From the NCBI GenBank assembly GCA_963678705.1, contig CAVMBN010000143.1:248001-312000 (forward strand): a stretch of 64,000 bases of DNA, in the 5' to 3' direction. Below, one piece after another: positions 22,321-34,540 of the stretch. The position numbers and the translations under genes were made by a program. Under the pieces are notes generated by a model. The model was not told the origin of the DNA. It made no database searches and saw nothing but the letters and a program-made list of their open reading frames with translations. Position 1 is the stretch's first letter; each line of letters begins with the position of its first letter. The stretch is from Panorpa germanica (lineage: Eukaryota > Arthropoda > Insecta > Mecoptera > Panorpidae).

Positions 22321-25300
22321 AAATAATGATATTAAAGTAGAATTTGAACAAGATAGCATTGTTAACGGTTTAGTAGAAACATGTTGGGATATTAATGGCT
22401 TAAATAAGGATAGAATAAAAGTAGATAAACTATGTGAGATATACACGAAAGTATAATTGATAAAGAGATAGAAAAAATTGATTCTAGCCGCGATGATAAA
22501 GTTTTATTAAGTGAGGGCACTATAAACGAAATAATTATTGAAGAAAAGAGAATTGGAAAAAATGTAAAAGATGTAAAGGAATCTGTAACAGATAGAATAG
22601 TTGCGAAGACTTTTAGCTTAAGCCTAGAAGAAAATATACATGTTGAGAGAGATAATATTGCTATTGTTTTAAGAAAAGGAGAGTATAATTTGCAGAGTAA
22701 AATGATTGATTTATTAATGATAAGTAATTTTAAAAGATTAATTTTAGGAATTTTCGAACTTATTAAGGTAACCATTTATTTCATGATTCTAATTAAGACG
22801 ATGTTCAAAGAAACATTAGTAGTAAGCGTTAAACAGATTAATTTGCCGTTAGACATTAGAGAATACCAGATAGTATTTTAATAAGAAAAATCGGATAAAG
22901 ATGATTGTTAATTGAACTAAAGTTGCATAGAATAAGAACATTTAAATGTTAGAATAGATCATAAGTATCATTTTATAAAGTAACAATAAGAAATTTTGGA
23001 AATAGGAAGGATAATTTTAACAGTAAACGTATTCTAGGGTGTCAAGATAATTTTGTTTAAATGTTACACAGTTGAGCTATTAAAATGATTTTTTTCTGAA
23101 CATAAAGTATTGTATCATTGTTGTTATAGACGTATGATTTTAAAAAGATTTGATTTGAGTGCTAGCTAGAAATTAAAGAGAACACAATTGATTTGCTATG
23201 AGTTATTTATTGACTATGAGATATTTGAATAATGAAATTATGACGAAAAACAAAGTATATGGAAGTATTGAGTTATCGCCGAAAATGAAACGGTATGAAC
23301 GGCTTAAAGGAAACACAGAAATTGAATAAGAAAAAGTTAAGAAGTACTAAAACGTGTACAATGCGCTACGGATAAGTAGATATTTATTGAATATGTAATA
23401 ATGATTAGTTGCAAATCGACGTTGATGAAATAAAGAACACTCAAATTTGAATGAAGTAAAACAATTCGATAAGTAATAAAACATACGTTCAGTAAAACAA
23501 ACATTAACATAATGAGTACAGATACAAGTAAAAGTAGACATTTTTTACACACTATAGTAATATATTATGATACATTAAGATATAGGATTAACAATTGATT
23601 ATTAACCCTATCATGGTTAAATATATAATTAGGATTTTAAGAAATTTAAAACAGAAAAGTAAATAATGGGATAAAGTTTAAAGAAAACTTAAAATTTAAA
23701 CAAACGGTAGAAAGCGATATCAAAGGGTTAAGAAACATATTAAATGAACAGCACAATTTGAATAAGGTGTAAAAGTATAGAATTTGAATAAAAATATAAA
23801 CTTTTGTTACAGATATAAATTAGTAAAGGTAAATTTAAAAAAGGGATTATTTAATCGTTAAAATAGTTAAATGGAACTAATATTGTACTTTAATATTTTA
23901 CGAGTAAAAGAAACATAAAAACAGAAAGGTCATGGAGTTAAGAAAATAAACATATAATTAGGGACTAAAGTTATTTGTAACAGATGTATTGAAATTCGAG
24001 TCAGAAAGTTCATAGAAGAAATTAACACTTGAGTATATAAGTGATAATAAATTTGATTTTTAACAGAGGGTTTGAGAACATAAATTAGATAAGAAAACAA
24101 TAATATACAAACTAGACTAGAAGAATCTACATTACAGATGTACGAAACATGAGTAACAATAACGTTTAAAGAATAATTATTTTTATGTTTTTATTGAAAT
24201 ATACTAATGCTATATAATTTCAGATGGACAAAACATAAAATGAATGCAGCAAGCAGAATAAGATGGCTTAATTAAAGATTTTATATCATAAATATTGAAT
24301 AAATTAAAATGTTTTTCTGTTCACAGATTGTTTTGGAAATTTTAATAAAGAAAGAAGAAGATTTTAAAATTGATAAGAGGTATTCATTGAAAATTTGAAC
24401 ACTTGTATTATTAAATTACATTGAGATATAATATAATATAGAGAAAAAGAAATTTTATTTTTGAAACATATGTATTACTACATGCGAATATAAAAAGTTG
24501 TTTTAAATTCAAGTAACAAGTGTTAAAGTTTTATAATTATGCTTACCTTGATTATATTATTTGAGTAAAACATCTATAAAGTTAAGATTTTGTTGTTTAA
24601 AAATAATAAATAGATTTAAGAATAATTTTTGATATAACCATGTTAGAATAATGTTTTGATTTGAAAAAATAAATATAATAAATTTGGAAAATGGAAAAAA
24701 TACAGTAAATAAGAATAAGTCCATTAAAATATTCGTTAATAAAAGTATATACTAAAGTATGGAATATTGATTCAAAATTTAAGAGAAAAGTTAAATTTGT
24801 ATTTTAATTAAAGGAAAAAATATGTTTACATTAAATTTTATTATTATGGAGAATTAATAAGTAGTTTGTAAGAGATGTGAAAATAATTTATGGCATAAAT
24901 ATTGCGAAGTTGGAAAACATATATACAACAGTTAAAGAAAAAAAAAAGTAATAATTAAATTCAAAAGAATTTGATGATATTTAAAAAAGAAAACACATGC
25001 CGTAAGATATTTACATGTTATGTTTAAAATATAATTAAAATAACTAGAAATTAAGATATGCTATGAAATAAATTCATATTTTGTAATGACTATAACTTAT
25101 AAGTAAAGTTAATCAAAATATTATTAAAAAAACTATACAAGAGCCAAATTTGTTATGTCAATTGTAAGAAATTATAGAAAAGAAAACAGAAAATGAATTT
25201 ATAATTAAGATAATTACGTAAGGGTATAAATTGCAGCATTTACAACAACGAGGAACTAAAGGATGAGACAAATAGTTGATTTTCATAATGCGTAAGACTA

Positions 25301-25925
25301 AGGTAATAATTGTGAATACTTGAACGAGTCAATGATCGAATGTACGAGAGAAACTACCAGAATGCAAGCCAGTAGATGAAGATTCCGATGAAATTGATTC
25401 AAATTGAAAGATGAAGAAAGACAATACGAAATGACGAAGTCCGTAATAATTGAGAAGAAATTGAGGGTCTAAGTGAAGCAGTAATCACTTAAGAAGAAAA
25501 CATATATCATGTGTGTATTAAACTACAAGTATTGTAAACAGAAGAAGAATTTACAAATACTATGGACATTAAAAACTATCAGTGAGAGAAATATGAAACC
25601 TATGCTAAGTCGTGAAGCAGTAGCAAAGGACGCATTCGAAAACAAACCGAGGCAGAGCGTATTCGAAACGAAGAAAGTATTCACTTATTTATCAAAGTTG
25701 GTCGCATATTGAAATGAAATTATGAGAACAAAATCACCTACATAAAGCAGATAAAGAAGAATTATTTTAATTATCAACGACTATATATGATTGATTTATT
25801 AATTTAAATTTTAAATTACATTTATTTTATTAAGGTTTCAATTATGAATGAATCTAGAAATACGGGAAAGGCTAATAAAATTATAATTATTGGATTATAG
25901 ACTTTAATTTAAAAACGGAGAGCAA
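22321..25925 (+). other. decayed interior of the Gypsy-like element
   Basis: About 3.6 kb of A-rich sequence in which I cannot read protease, reverse transcriptase or integrase motifs. Minus-strand frames in 22392-22775 and 23337-23552 are low-complexity shadows. Either pol has decayed beyond recognition or the element lacked it. Confidence 0.55.
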
Positions 25926-26872
25926 TGTAACAGTCCCATATAGATTCATTAATTATTAATATATTTTACTTACTATTTAGGAACCATTGTAAAGGTTCAT
26001 ATACAAAGTAAAACGTAGATTTTTAATAGTTAAAGTCGCTTAACTGGCGGGAACATTAGTTAGATTAAGTATTGTTTTATCGATAGGACCATGTCGCATA
26101 TTATTATTATATTCAAAACTGACGTTGTAGTATTTACAATAACTTTTTAAAAGAAATATTAATTAACTTCCTTTGTTTAAGGCACGTAAAGTTTTAAATA
26201 ATGTTTATATTAAAACCAAATACGAATATTCAAAGTAATGATGATGAAATGATATTTTGGTTTAAGATAAACATAGCTACAGTTTAAATGAGGTCATATA
26301 TTGAAACAAAGACTTTTTAAGCTATATAAGCCTAGAAAAAAGGGTATTCCCTGATCAGACCATCAGATCAGCTCCAGTGAGTCGGTTGGGTTTAAGTCAG
26401 TCGCCCAAAAGATTATAAAGTTACTAAGAATTGTATTTAATAATTGATTAATCAATAAAGACAATAGTGTTAATAAATACATTGTTTTAATTTGTAAAGT
26501 TCTAAGAGTTAACGGTCGCGTCGCGTTAAAATAAAGTGAGTGTTCAACAGCCGAACTAGCAGCCTGCAGTAAACACAAAGTAAGTAAAACCTAATATATT
26601 TATGTAATATAATTAGAAGAGGTACTCTAAGTCCTGATAGATAAATAAGCATCCACAATTAGCTTGGTCATCCGACTCAAGGAGATCCAGATCTCTAAAA
26701 GAACTCTCGTTTGAGGGGATTGTAGAATTGCCCTCATAAAATAAGTAACTACCACCATATATACACGGTGTCCAGAAAGGGTATCGGGTATTTGTAAGTT
26801 CAATGAAACAAAAATTATTTGTATGCAATAAAAAAGTTTATTGTTTATTATTAGCATATGAATTGGAGAATT

Positions 26873-27301
26873 ATTTGGAAAAGATGACGTTATCCAAATG
26901 ATGACCGTTACGTTGCTGGCACTCTTCTAAACGGAAACGAAGATTGGCGATAACACGTTGACACATAGCTATCGAAATTGCTGCCATTTCTGACCTGATG
27001 TTTTGCTTTAACTGGGTTAAATTCGTCGGATTGTTTTGATAAACCTTACTTTTAAGGTATCTCTATGCAAAATAGTCAAGCGCGCTAAGGTCGGGGCTTC
27101 TGGGAGGCCAGTTGATGTTACCCCTTCGCGAAATGACTTTATTTTGGAATAACTCGTTAACAACTTCCATTGAGTTATTTGAGGTATAACAAGTGGCCCC
27201 ATCTTGCTGGAACCACGTTCTTGAGTTAAAACCTGCAAACTCCTGCAACTCTGGGACCAAAAAATTTCGCCTCCTAGGTCTTTAGTTAACGTTGTAAGCA
27301 T
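26873..27301 (-). pseudogene. mariner-type transposase, C-terminal remnant
   Basis: The minus strand encodes WFQQDGATCYTSNNSMEV (second catalytic Asp region) and WPPRSPDLSALDYF (third catalytic Asp region, usually SPDLTPLDYFLWG). A stop follows directly in the open frame. Further along, 26873-27010 still reads as the usual C-terminus (NIRSEMAAIS, ANLRFRLEECQQRNGHHL) in another frame. The transposase would cut and paste DNA using a DDE/D catalytic triad. The first catalytic Asp and the helix-turn-helix domains are absent, so the protein cannot work. Frame changes near 27050 separate the two readable blocks. Confidence 0.8.
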
Positions 27302-27850
27302 GCTATGTCATTGTTGAATGTAACTTATCTTCTGCAACCCATTGAATGCATGGCTCTAGTGTGGCCACCTTAAGGCTCCTAATAGAAACGTTATATAAAT
27401 TTTATAAAAGAGTGTCTATACTATCTCATATTAAAATTTTAGCCTCCTAGGTCTTTATTGTACCTTTCAGTTAACGTTGTAAGCATGCTATGTCATTGTT
27501 GAATGTAACTTATCTTCTGCAACCCATTGAATGCATGGCTCTAGTGTGGCCCCCTTAAGGCTCCTAATAAAAACGTTATATGAATTTTATAAAGGAGTGT
27601 ATAGACTATCTCATATTAAAATTTGAGCCTCCTAGGTTTTATTGTACCTTACAGTTAACGTTGTAAGCATGCTATGTCATTGTTGAATGTAACTTATCTT
27701 CTGCAACCCATTGAATGCATGGCTCTAGTGTGGCCCCTTTAGGGCTCCTAATAAAAACGTTATATAAATTTTATAAAGGAGTGTCTAGACTATCTCATAT
27801 TAAAATTTGAGCCTCCTAGGTCTTTATTGTTACCTTACAGTTAACGTTGT
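27269..27850. repeat. ~184-bp tandem repeat inside the mariner-type element
   Basis: Units begin (gcctcctagg) at 27269, 27442, 27627 and 27811, giving periods of 173, 185 and 184. Each has gttgtaagcatgctatgtc and ctgcaacccattgaatgcat. The array begins at the truncated 5' edge of the transposase remnant. Confidence 0.88.
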
Positions 27851-28619
27851 TAACTTTAAATCACCATAACGATAATACGCTCGTACGCAAAATGCGCGAT
27901 GCATCCCCGAGTATTGTTCCATCGTGACTAAAACTCCACAGAATGGCGGACGCCACGAACCCTTCCCCGCACCCTTTAGACGCCCCGTTTCGAATATGGC
28001 GCGAAAACAAATACCCGATACCCTTTCTGGACACCCTGTAGAAGTAAGTTATAAGGGGTAGGGTTACGCCTGCTACTTTAGGTGAAAAAAGTGATTAAAA
28101 GTGAGAAATTAATTACGGAGAAAAATTAAATATATTATATGAATACTTTTTCTTACGAAAAGTATTTAAGTTTATTTTAAATTTGTGGTAATTTACCCTA
28201 AAATCAGTGTTTTTACAAAAGTTTGACAGTTGGAAATCAGTGTTAAAAACGAATTTTTTATTACGCGTACACGCGGTCTTATAAACATAACCTCAAAATT
28301 GTAACTTTGTTGATTGATATAAAACATTAATAAGTGCGATAGACAAAAAAAGTGATAATAATTAGGTTAGTGTAAGTGCTAAAACATCAAGTGGTTAGGA
28401 AATTCAAGAAATCTGTAGAGCTATATAAGGAAGACCTCATATAAACACTACAAATATACGGAAGACAAAAGGTTGCAGCCCACTATCAAGTAAGTCGATT
28501 AACATTAACTATAAATAATACTAGCGCTTCGCCCCGTCGCAAAGCGACGTGTATTTAATATTTGTGAATAAATAAAAGTTATTTGATAAATAGAAAATAA
28601 TCCTGAAATATTGTTTATT

Positions 28620-29900
28620 GTTCGCCTTTCGGCTTTACAATCTACATACTTAATACATTTCATATACTTCAACTTACAATTAAATTTACATTATTCTCCA
28701 CCAACTTATTTATTCTTCTGTTTTTCCTCTCCTTCTTACTATTTCCGCCATCCAACTCTTTCCTTCACTGCCTCCCTTTAATAGCTGGCCAATATTCTTT
28801 TCGCTAGCTACTTTGTCCTTACACTCAAACTTAATGTGCTCCAGTGTTTCGCCCTCCGCTCCGCACACTCTACACTTTCTTTCCTTACTCTTTTCCCAGT
28901 ATCTGTTTCCTTTTTCCTCATTTCCTAATCTAAACCTTGCTGTTCTTCTAATGGATTTTATGTCTTTTTCTATAAGGTACTGAGGCACAGTATTTTCTTA
29001 TAACCTTTTATATCTTTTATTGTAGTTACTTTTTTCTATTTTTCCCATTCTCTCCTGCTGTTGTATCTCCTTATCCCTTCTCCTTAGCTCCTCTTCCATA
29101 CATGCGCCTCCTTCTCTTCTCCTCTCTGCCTCCTCGATCACCATTCCATTCCTTTCAAAGTACTATTTTCTCTCTTTTGTACCTCCTCCCCCCTCCCCAT
29201 TCTTTATGCTATCCTCTCTTATTTTCTTTAAAATTTTGCTTTCCGCTCTGTTAAATTTCTCCTCATATTTTACTGCTCTTTCCCCTGTTTTAATTCGTAT
29301 CTTATCCCTTTTTAGCTCCTCCATAGCCATGTATTCTGGCGTGCACCTGTCCAGCCTTAGTAACCATTTAATATATCTCACCTGTATTCTTTCCAACTTT
29401 TCTTGCTCCATACAACATCATACTGGCTATCAGTCTATCAAACATCCATATTCTCTTTTGTATGTCCCCCCGAAATACCTTTTCTCCTAGTCACCATACC
29501 TGTCGCATTGCTAGCTCCGCCTTCTTTGCTACTTCCCTTATTTGAGCCTCTTCTCCATTGTTCTTTTTAAAAGTGTAGCCCAGATATTTAAATACTTCTA
29601 CTTCCTCAATGTCCTTTGTCTTGTATTTTCACCTTTTATGTCTTCTTTTTCCACCCCCTTTTTTAAATACCATAATTTTTGTCTTTTCCACATTTAACTC
29701 TAGTCCTTTCCTGTCTATATATCTCCCTAGCCGGTGAGCCATCTCCTGCAGCTCTCCTATTCTTTTTGCCAACAGGACTATATCGTCAGCGTATGCTTAA
29801 GTCCATATCTTGTAGTGTCTTCCTATTAGCACCCCCCCATCTTGTCCTCTTTCCATTACCCCCTCCAAGTCTGCTGTATATATCGCAAATAAAATGCAAA
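28620..29900 (-). pseudogene. LINE reverse-transcriptase fragment carried by Helitron A
   Basis: Minus-strand frames read, in order, YADDIVLLA (with a stop just before), KGLELNVEKTKIMVF and FKYLGYTF at about 29540-29800, then the thumb at 29163-29411 (KLERIQVRYIKWLL) and a C-terminal zinc finger at 28710-28988 (CRVCGAEGETLEHIKFEC). A LINE-type 3' tail with cgaacaataaac follows. The fragment begins just upstream of the catalytic YADD, so it is a 5'-truncated LINE of a type common in Hymenoptera, as I recall. Frameshifts and a stop near 29795 break it. No separate target duplication was found. Confidence 0.75.
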
Positions 29901-32900
29901 ATATTACTTTGTTATAATTCCTTTATTTACAGTAATAAAGCACTGTATTGACCAGTCTCCAGCGCCCATAAGCCCCAAACTTCACCTCGTGGCTCCATGC
30001 TCTCTTACGTTTCCGAACTTCTAATTCGATTCCTCTACATTTCCGCCATGGAGCGCCTCCTACTTTTAGCACTCTGCATCGCTTCTTCCCTGAGCATCGT
30101 CGGTCCTTAGAGTACTTTCACAGCGCCCCCCCTGCGTAAAATTATCATTTACCATAATGAAGCACAGTATTAAGCAATGTCCACTGCTTTGCCCCTTAAT
30201 ACCAATCACCTCTTGGCTCCATGCTCTGTATCGTTCTCGCACTTTTAATTGTATTCATCTGCACCTTTTCCACAATGCGCCCACTTGCAACACTACAGCC
30301 CACCTAAACATCATCGCTCACTAGGGCACTTTCCTATCCCCCCGTTTAGCGCAATCATTAAATAATCCTGCGCTTCCACCCCCTGCGTACTAATCTCCTA
30401 ACAATTAGTTTTCTAAATTAATACTTTACTGGCAACCTGCATACTAAATTTCATCCTTAGAAGTACATTATTTTTTAATAATTATTCGATAAGATATATC
30501 TTTAATAAATTTTATACTAATTTCAATGTAAACCTACTAATTACATTAATTAATTTATGTTTTTAAGAAAGCCTAGCAGTTCGCTTTTAATAATCTCATC
30601 TCTAGGCCTTTTCCTTCCCGTTATTGCACTTTCGATTTAATTCTCATGCCCCGCCACCCACACTTTCAACACCAAAGCATATATTCTGCAACACGGTTAC
30701 CTCTCAGAGCCATTAAAATCTATCGCCACTACTTCTAACACCACCGTTACTTAGTACTGAACCCCAGCGCCACACTCTCCTCCAATCAGGCACTACCAAT
30801 GCGATATTACAGCAACTCAATTACATGATTAAAACTGTACTGTAATCTTACATTCTATATTTCGTATTTATATTTACGGTATAATATTAGTCTTGCCATT
30901 AATCCCCGCTCCTGAAATAAAATTGTCAAAATTTTGTCATATTTTTAGCTCTCTACCTTTATCTACCCCTTCTTTTATAAATGACCGAAATTTCAAAATT
31001 GAGTTTTTTGGCAAAGCTTTTTCCCGCCCCAACTTCCCCAATTTTACGTCGCTACTAAGGTTAAATTCATTTTCGCAAATATGCACATGCATAGTTTCTA
31101 TTTTTTAATTTTTTTTATTTTTTTGATATTTGGGGCTGTTAACTATTTCCCTCCTATACCTCTCACTCCTGTTCGATTTCACAGCACAACAAACGCACCA
31201 AAAATCAATCCAATTCTACTACTGAATGTAATTTGAATATTTGACTTATAGAGAACTATTAAGCTTCTATTTAATATTCTACATGCTAAATATCATCGTT
31301 GTACCTCTATATTGTTTTTATACTCGGTATATCACTCTCCACTCTAATGTTGCACTTAAGAAAATGTAGTTTTTTTTATATTTTCGTAATAAATATGTCA
31401 ATCTATATCTGCATATTTAATTTCAGCTTTGTATTTATATTTTAGCATTAGTACCCCCCCACAAACCTCCGCTACTGAACAACTTTGTTAAATTTTAGCA
31501 CGGGGATCTATTTTATTTGTATCTAAGAACATATTTTTTAAACTATAGCTCTTTATCTCTATATATTTCATATTTCTGGTTTTTAGCCTCCAGCGCCCGC
31601 CGCCTCTGGAAAGTTTTCTTTAGTTTTTCTTTAATGATACTCTATATAAGGCCCACGTTCCAAATATCAACGTTCTAGCTCGGTTGCGACATTGCTCCCA
31701 AAAAATCACGCCGCTACTGAATTAAAATTTTGGTAATCCAATGATTGGCAAACATGCGCAATTAGTGTCTCAATACATACCCTAAGTTTTAATACTACTT
31801 TTTTAATATTTCTGGCTTTTACTGTGTCAACTCCCGCCGCCACTGGAAATTTGGGGCTTTTTATTTTTTTTCTTCTTTAATTACTGTCTACAGCGAGCCT
31901 ACATATTAAATTTGAACGTCCTAACTCTTTTCTAACATTGCCCCCTGAAACTCGCGCCGATACTGAACTTAAATTTCAAATTTCCAACTATTTGCAAATG
32001 TGCACATTTATGATCTCAATACACATACCAAATTTCAGTTTTCTATCTTTTCCAGTTCGTCAGATATTTACAAAAGTATTTTTTCGAATTTTCCAGTTTT
32101 GTTCATTTTAGCATTAGAGCCTCTCACATATCTCCGCTACTGAATTAAAGTCCAAATATGTACCTCTTTATCGTACTTATCATCAGTTTATTACCTCTGC
32201 CCTAATGTTACACTAAAGAAAATGTAGTTTCTTTATATTTTTATTGTTATTGTCAATCTATATCTGCATACTAAATTTCAGCTTTGTATTTAAATTTTAG
32301 CATTAGTACCCCCCACATACCACCGCTACTGAACAAGTTTGTGAAATTTTAGCACGAGGATCTATTTTATTTGTATCTAAAAATATATATTCTAAACTAT
32401 AGCCTTTCATCTCCATATATTTCAAATATCTGGTTTTTGGCCCCCAGCGCCCGCCGCCTCTGGAAAGTTGCAAATTTCTATAGTGTGTCTTTAATGACAC
32501 TCTATATATGGCCCCTGTTCCAAATTTTAACGTTCTAGCTCTGTTGCGACATTTCCCCCAAAACATCACGCCGCTACTGAATTAAAATTTTGGTAATCTA
32601 ATTATTGGCAAACATGCGCAATTAGTGTCTCCATACATACCCTAAGTTATAATACTACATTTTCAATATTTCTGGCTTTTACTGTCTCAACTCCCGCCGC
32701 CACTGGAAATTTGGGGCTGTTTTTTTTTTCATTAATAACTGTCTACAGCGAGCCTACATATTAAATTTCAACGTCCTAACTCTATTCTAACATTGCCCCC
32801 GGAAATTCGCGCCGCTACTGAACTTAAATTTCAAATTTCCAACTATCGGAAAATGTGCACAATTATGATCTCAATACTCATACCAAATTTCAGTTTTCTA

Positions 32901-33157
32901 TCTTTTCTAGTTCGCCAGATATTAGCAAAAGTATTTTTTCGAATTTTCCAGTTTTTCCAGTATAAGTTATTCCACGGAAATTCAGGGGAAAAATCAGGGA
33001 CGTAGAAAGTCTTAGAAATTCGTCCTTTACATCATACCAAAATTTGAAGAACTTTGTAGGCGCCGTTTAGAAGATACCATATACGATTTTGTTACCGGAT
33101 ATATATATAAATAAATAAATAAATATATAAATATATAACGCTCTATATAAATATCTA
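29900..33157 (-). other. 5' low-coding region of Helitron A with internal duplication
   Basis: About 3.2 kb without plausible genes. A unit of about 861 bp is present twice, beginning near 31345 and near 32206. Within it a shorter word (ccgctactgaa, plus strand) recurs at roughly 190-250 base intervals near 31475, 31725, 31955, 32135, 32325, 32570 and 32812. The end near 33100 has aaataaata microsatellite sequence. Confidence 0.75.
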
Positions 33158-33257
33158 CTAGCGCTTCGCCTCGTCGCAAAGCGACGTGTATTTAATATTT
33201 GTGAATAAATAAAAGTTATTTGATAAATAGAAAATAATCCTGAAATATTGTTTATTG

Positions 33258-34540
33258 TTCGCCTTTCGGCTTTACAATCTACAATCTTAATACATTTCAT
33301 ATACTTCAACTTACAATTAAATTTACATTATTCTCCACTAACTTATTTATTCTTATGTTTTTCCTTTCCTTTTTACTATTTCCGCCATCCACCTTTTTCC
33401 TTCACTGCCTCCCTTTAATAGCTGGCCAATATTCGTTTCGCTAGCTACTTTTTCCTTACACTCAAACTTAATGTGCTCCAGTGTTTCGTCCTCCGCTCCG
33501 CACACTCTACACTTTCTTTCCTCACTCTTTTCCCAGTATCTGTTTCCTTTTTCCTCATTTCCTAATCTAAACCTTGCTGTTCTTCTTATGTGTTTTATGT
33601 CTTTTTCTATAAGGTACTGAGGCACAGTATTTTCTTATAACCTTTTATATCTTTTATTGTAGTTAATTTTTTCTATTTTTCCCATTCTCTCCTGCTGTTG
33701 TATCTTCTTATCCCTTCTCCTTAGCTCCTCTTCCACACTTGCGCCTCCTTCTCTTCTCTCTGCCTCCTCGATCGCCATTCCATTCCTTTCAAAGTACTAT
33801 TTTGTCTTTTTTGTACCTCCTCCCCCCCCATTCTTTATGCTATCCTCTCTTATTTTCTTTAAAATTTTACTTTCCGCTCTGTTCAATTTCTCTTCGTATT
33901 CTACTGCTCTTTCCCCTGTTTTATTGCGTATCTTATCCCATTTTAGCTCCTCCATAGCCATGTATCCTGGCGTGCACCTGTCCAGCTCTAGTAACCATTT
34001 AATATATCTCACCTGTATTCTTTCCAACTTTTCTTGCTCCTTCCACCCCCAAACCTCTGCTCCATACAACATCATACTGGCTATCAGTCTATCAAACATC
34101 CATATTCTCTTTTGTATGTCCTCCCCAAATACCTTTTCTCCTAGTCACCATACCTGTCGCATTGCTAGCTCCGCCTTCTTTGCTACTTGCCTTATTTGAG
34201 CCTCTTCTCCATTGTGCTTTTTAAAAGTGTAGCCCAGATATTTAAATTCTTCTACTTCCTTAATGTCCTCTGTCTTGTATTTCCACCTTTTATGTCTTCT
34301 TTTTCCACCCCCTTTTTTAAATACCATAATTTTTGTCTTTTCCACATTTAACTCTAGTCCTTTCCTGTCTATATATCTCTCTAGCCGGTGAGCCATCTCC
34401 TGCAGCTCTCCTTCCCTTTTTGCCAACAGGACTATATCGTCAGCGTATGCTAAAGTCCATATCTTGTAGTGTCTTGTCCTCTTTCCATTACCCCCTCCGA
34501 GTCTGCTGTATATATCTCAAACAAAATGCAAAATATTATT
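33258..34540 (-). pseudogene. LINE reverse-transcriptase fragment carried by Helitron B
   Basis: The same fragment as in Helitron A. Frames at 34145-34426 (GLELNVEKTKIMVF, FKYLGYTF), 33797-34099 (MLYGAEVWGWKEQEKLERIQ) and 33353-33625 (CRVCGAEDETLEHIKFEC) cover palm, thumb and C-terminal zinc finger. It reads further than the copy in A because the GAEVWGW stretch is kept here. The YADD motif is visible near 34430-34450. It is broken by frameshifts between the three frames. Confidence 0.75.

Larger units (their letters stand above)
26764..28038 (-). mobile_element. Tc1/mariner-superfamily DNA transposon inside the right LTR
   Basis: Terminal inverted repeats of about 31 bp start CACGGTGTCCAGAAAGGGTA at 26764 and mirror the end at 28008-28038 with one mismatch. 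The insertion is flanked by a TA duplication, as expected of this superfamily. The minus strand carries the C-terminal part of a transposase. The N-terminal and DNA-binding parts are missing, and the place where they belong holds a 184-bp tandem repeat, so the copy is non-autonomous. It is younger than the LTR element that hosts it. Confidence 0.88.
19529..28068 (+). mobile_element. LTR retroelement (Ty3/Gypsy-like), fossil
   Basis: Two LTRs of equal length (866 bp once an inserted mariner-type element is set aside) flank about 5.5 kb. They begin TGTAACAG and end GTTACA (GTTACG on the right), and the element is flanked by a 4-bp duplication CCTG (19525-19528 and 28069-28072). A primer-site-like tttTGGTGTCAGG follows the left LTR, and a purine-rich aaaacggagagcaa precedes the right one. 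A gag-like region is present, but no clear pol could be read. LTRs differ by roughly 2-3 percent by eye, so the insertion is fairly recent, yet the inside is badly decayed and broken in many places. It landed in satellite unit 5. Confidence 0.88.
25926..28068 (+). repeat. right LTR of the Gypsy-like element, split by a mariner-type insertion
   Basis: The LTR runs 25926-26763 and resumes at 28041-28068, after the inserted element and its TA duplication. Its total length equals the left LTR, and it is nearly identical to it. Confidence 0.9.
18150..28263 (+). repeat. satellite unit 5, split by an LTR element
   Basis: The unit occupies 18150-19528 and resumes at 28073-28263 (about 1570 bp in all). 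It is interrupted by the LTR retroelement, which duplicated CCTG. Its RT fragments lie at 18791-19045 and 19101-19335. Confidence 0.88.

Noticed and set aside
22392-22775. 127-residue minus-strand frame in the Gypsy-like interior
   Set aside because: Ser/Leu/Ile-rich low-complexity antisense of an A-rich plus strand; no motif.
29679-29951. Plus-strand frames repeated in both Helitrons (also 34333-34587)
   Set aside because: They are antisense to the LINE reverse-transcriptase fragment, and their similarity reflects the DNA repeat only.
28521-33157. Full-length LINE
   Set aside because: The outer boundaries are TC/hairpin-CTAG with A/T flanks and no duplication, which is Helitron-like; the RT part is only an internal segment.
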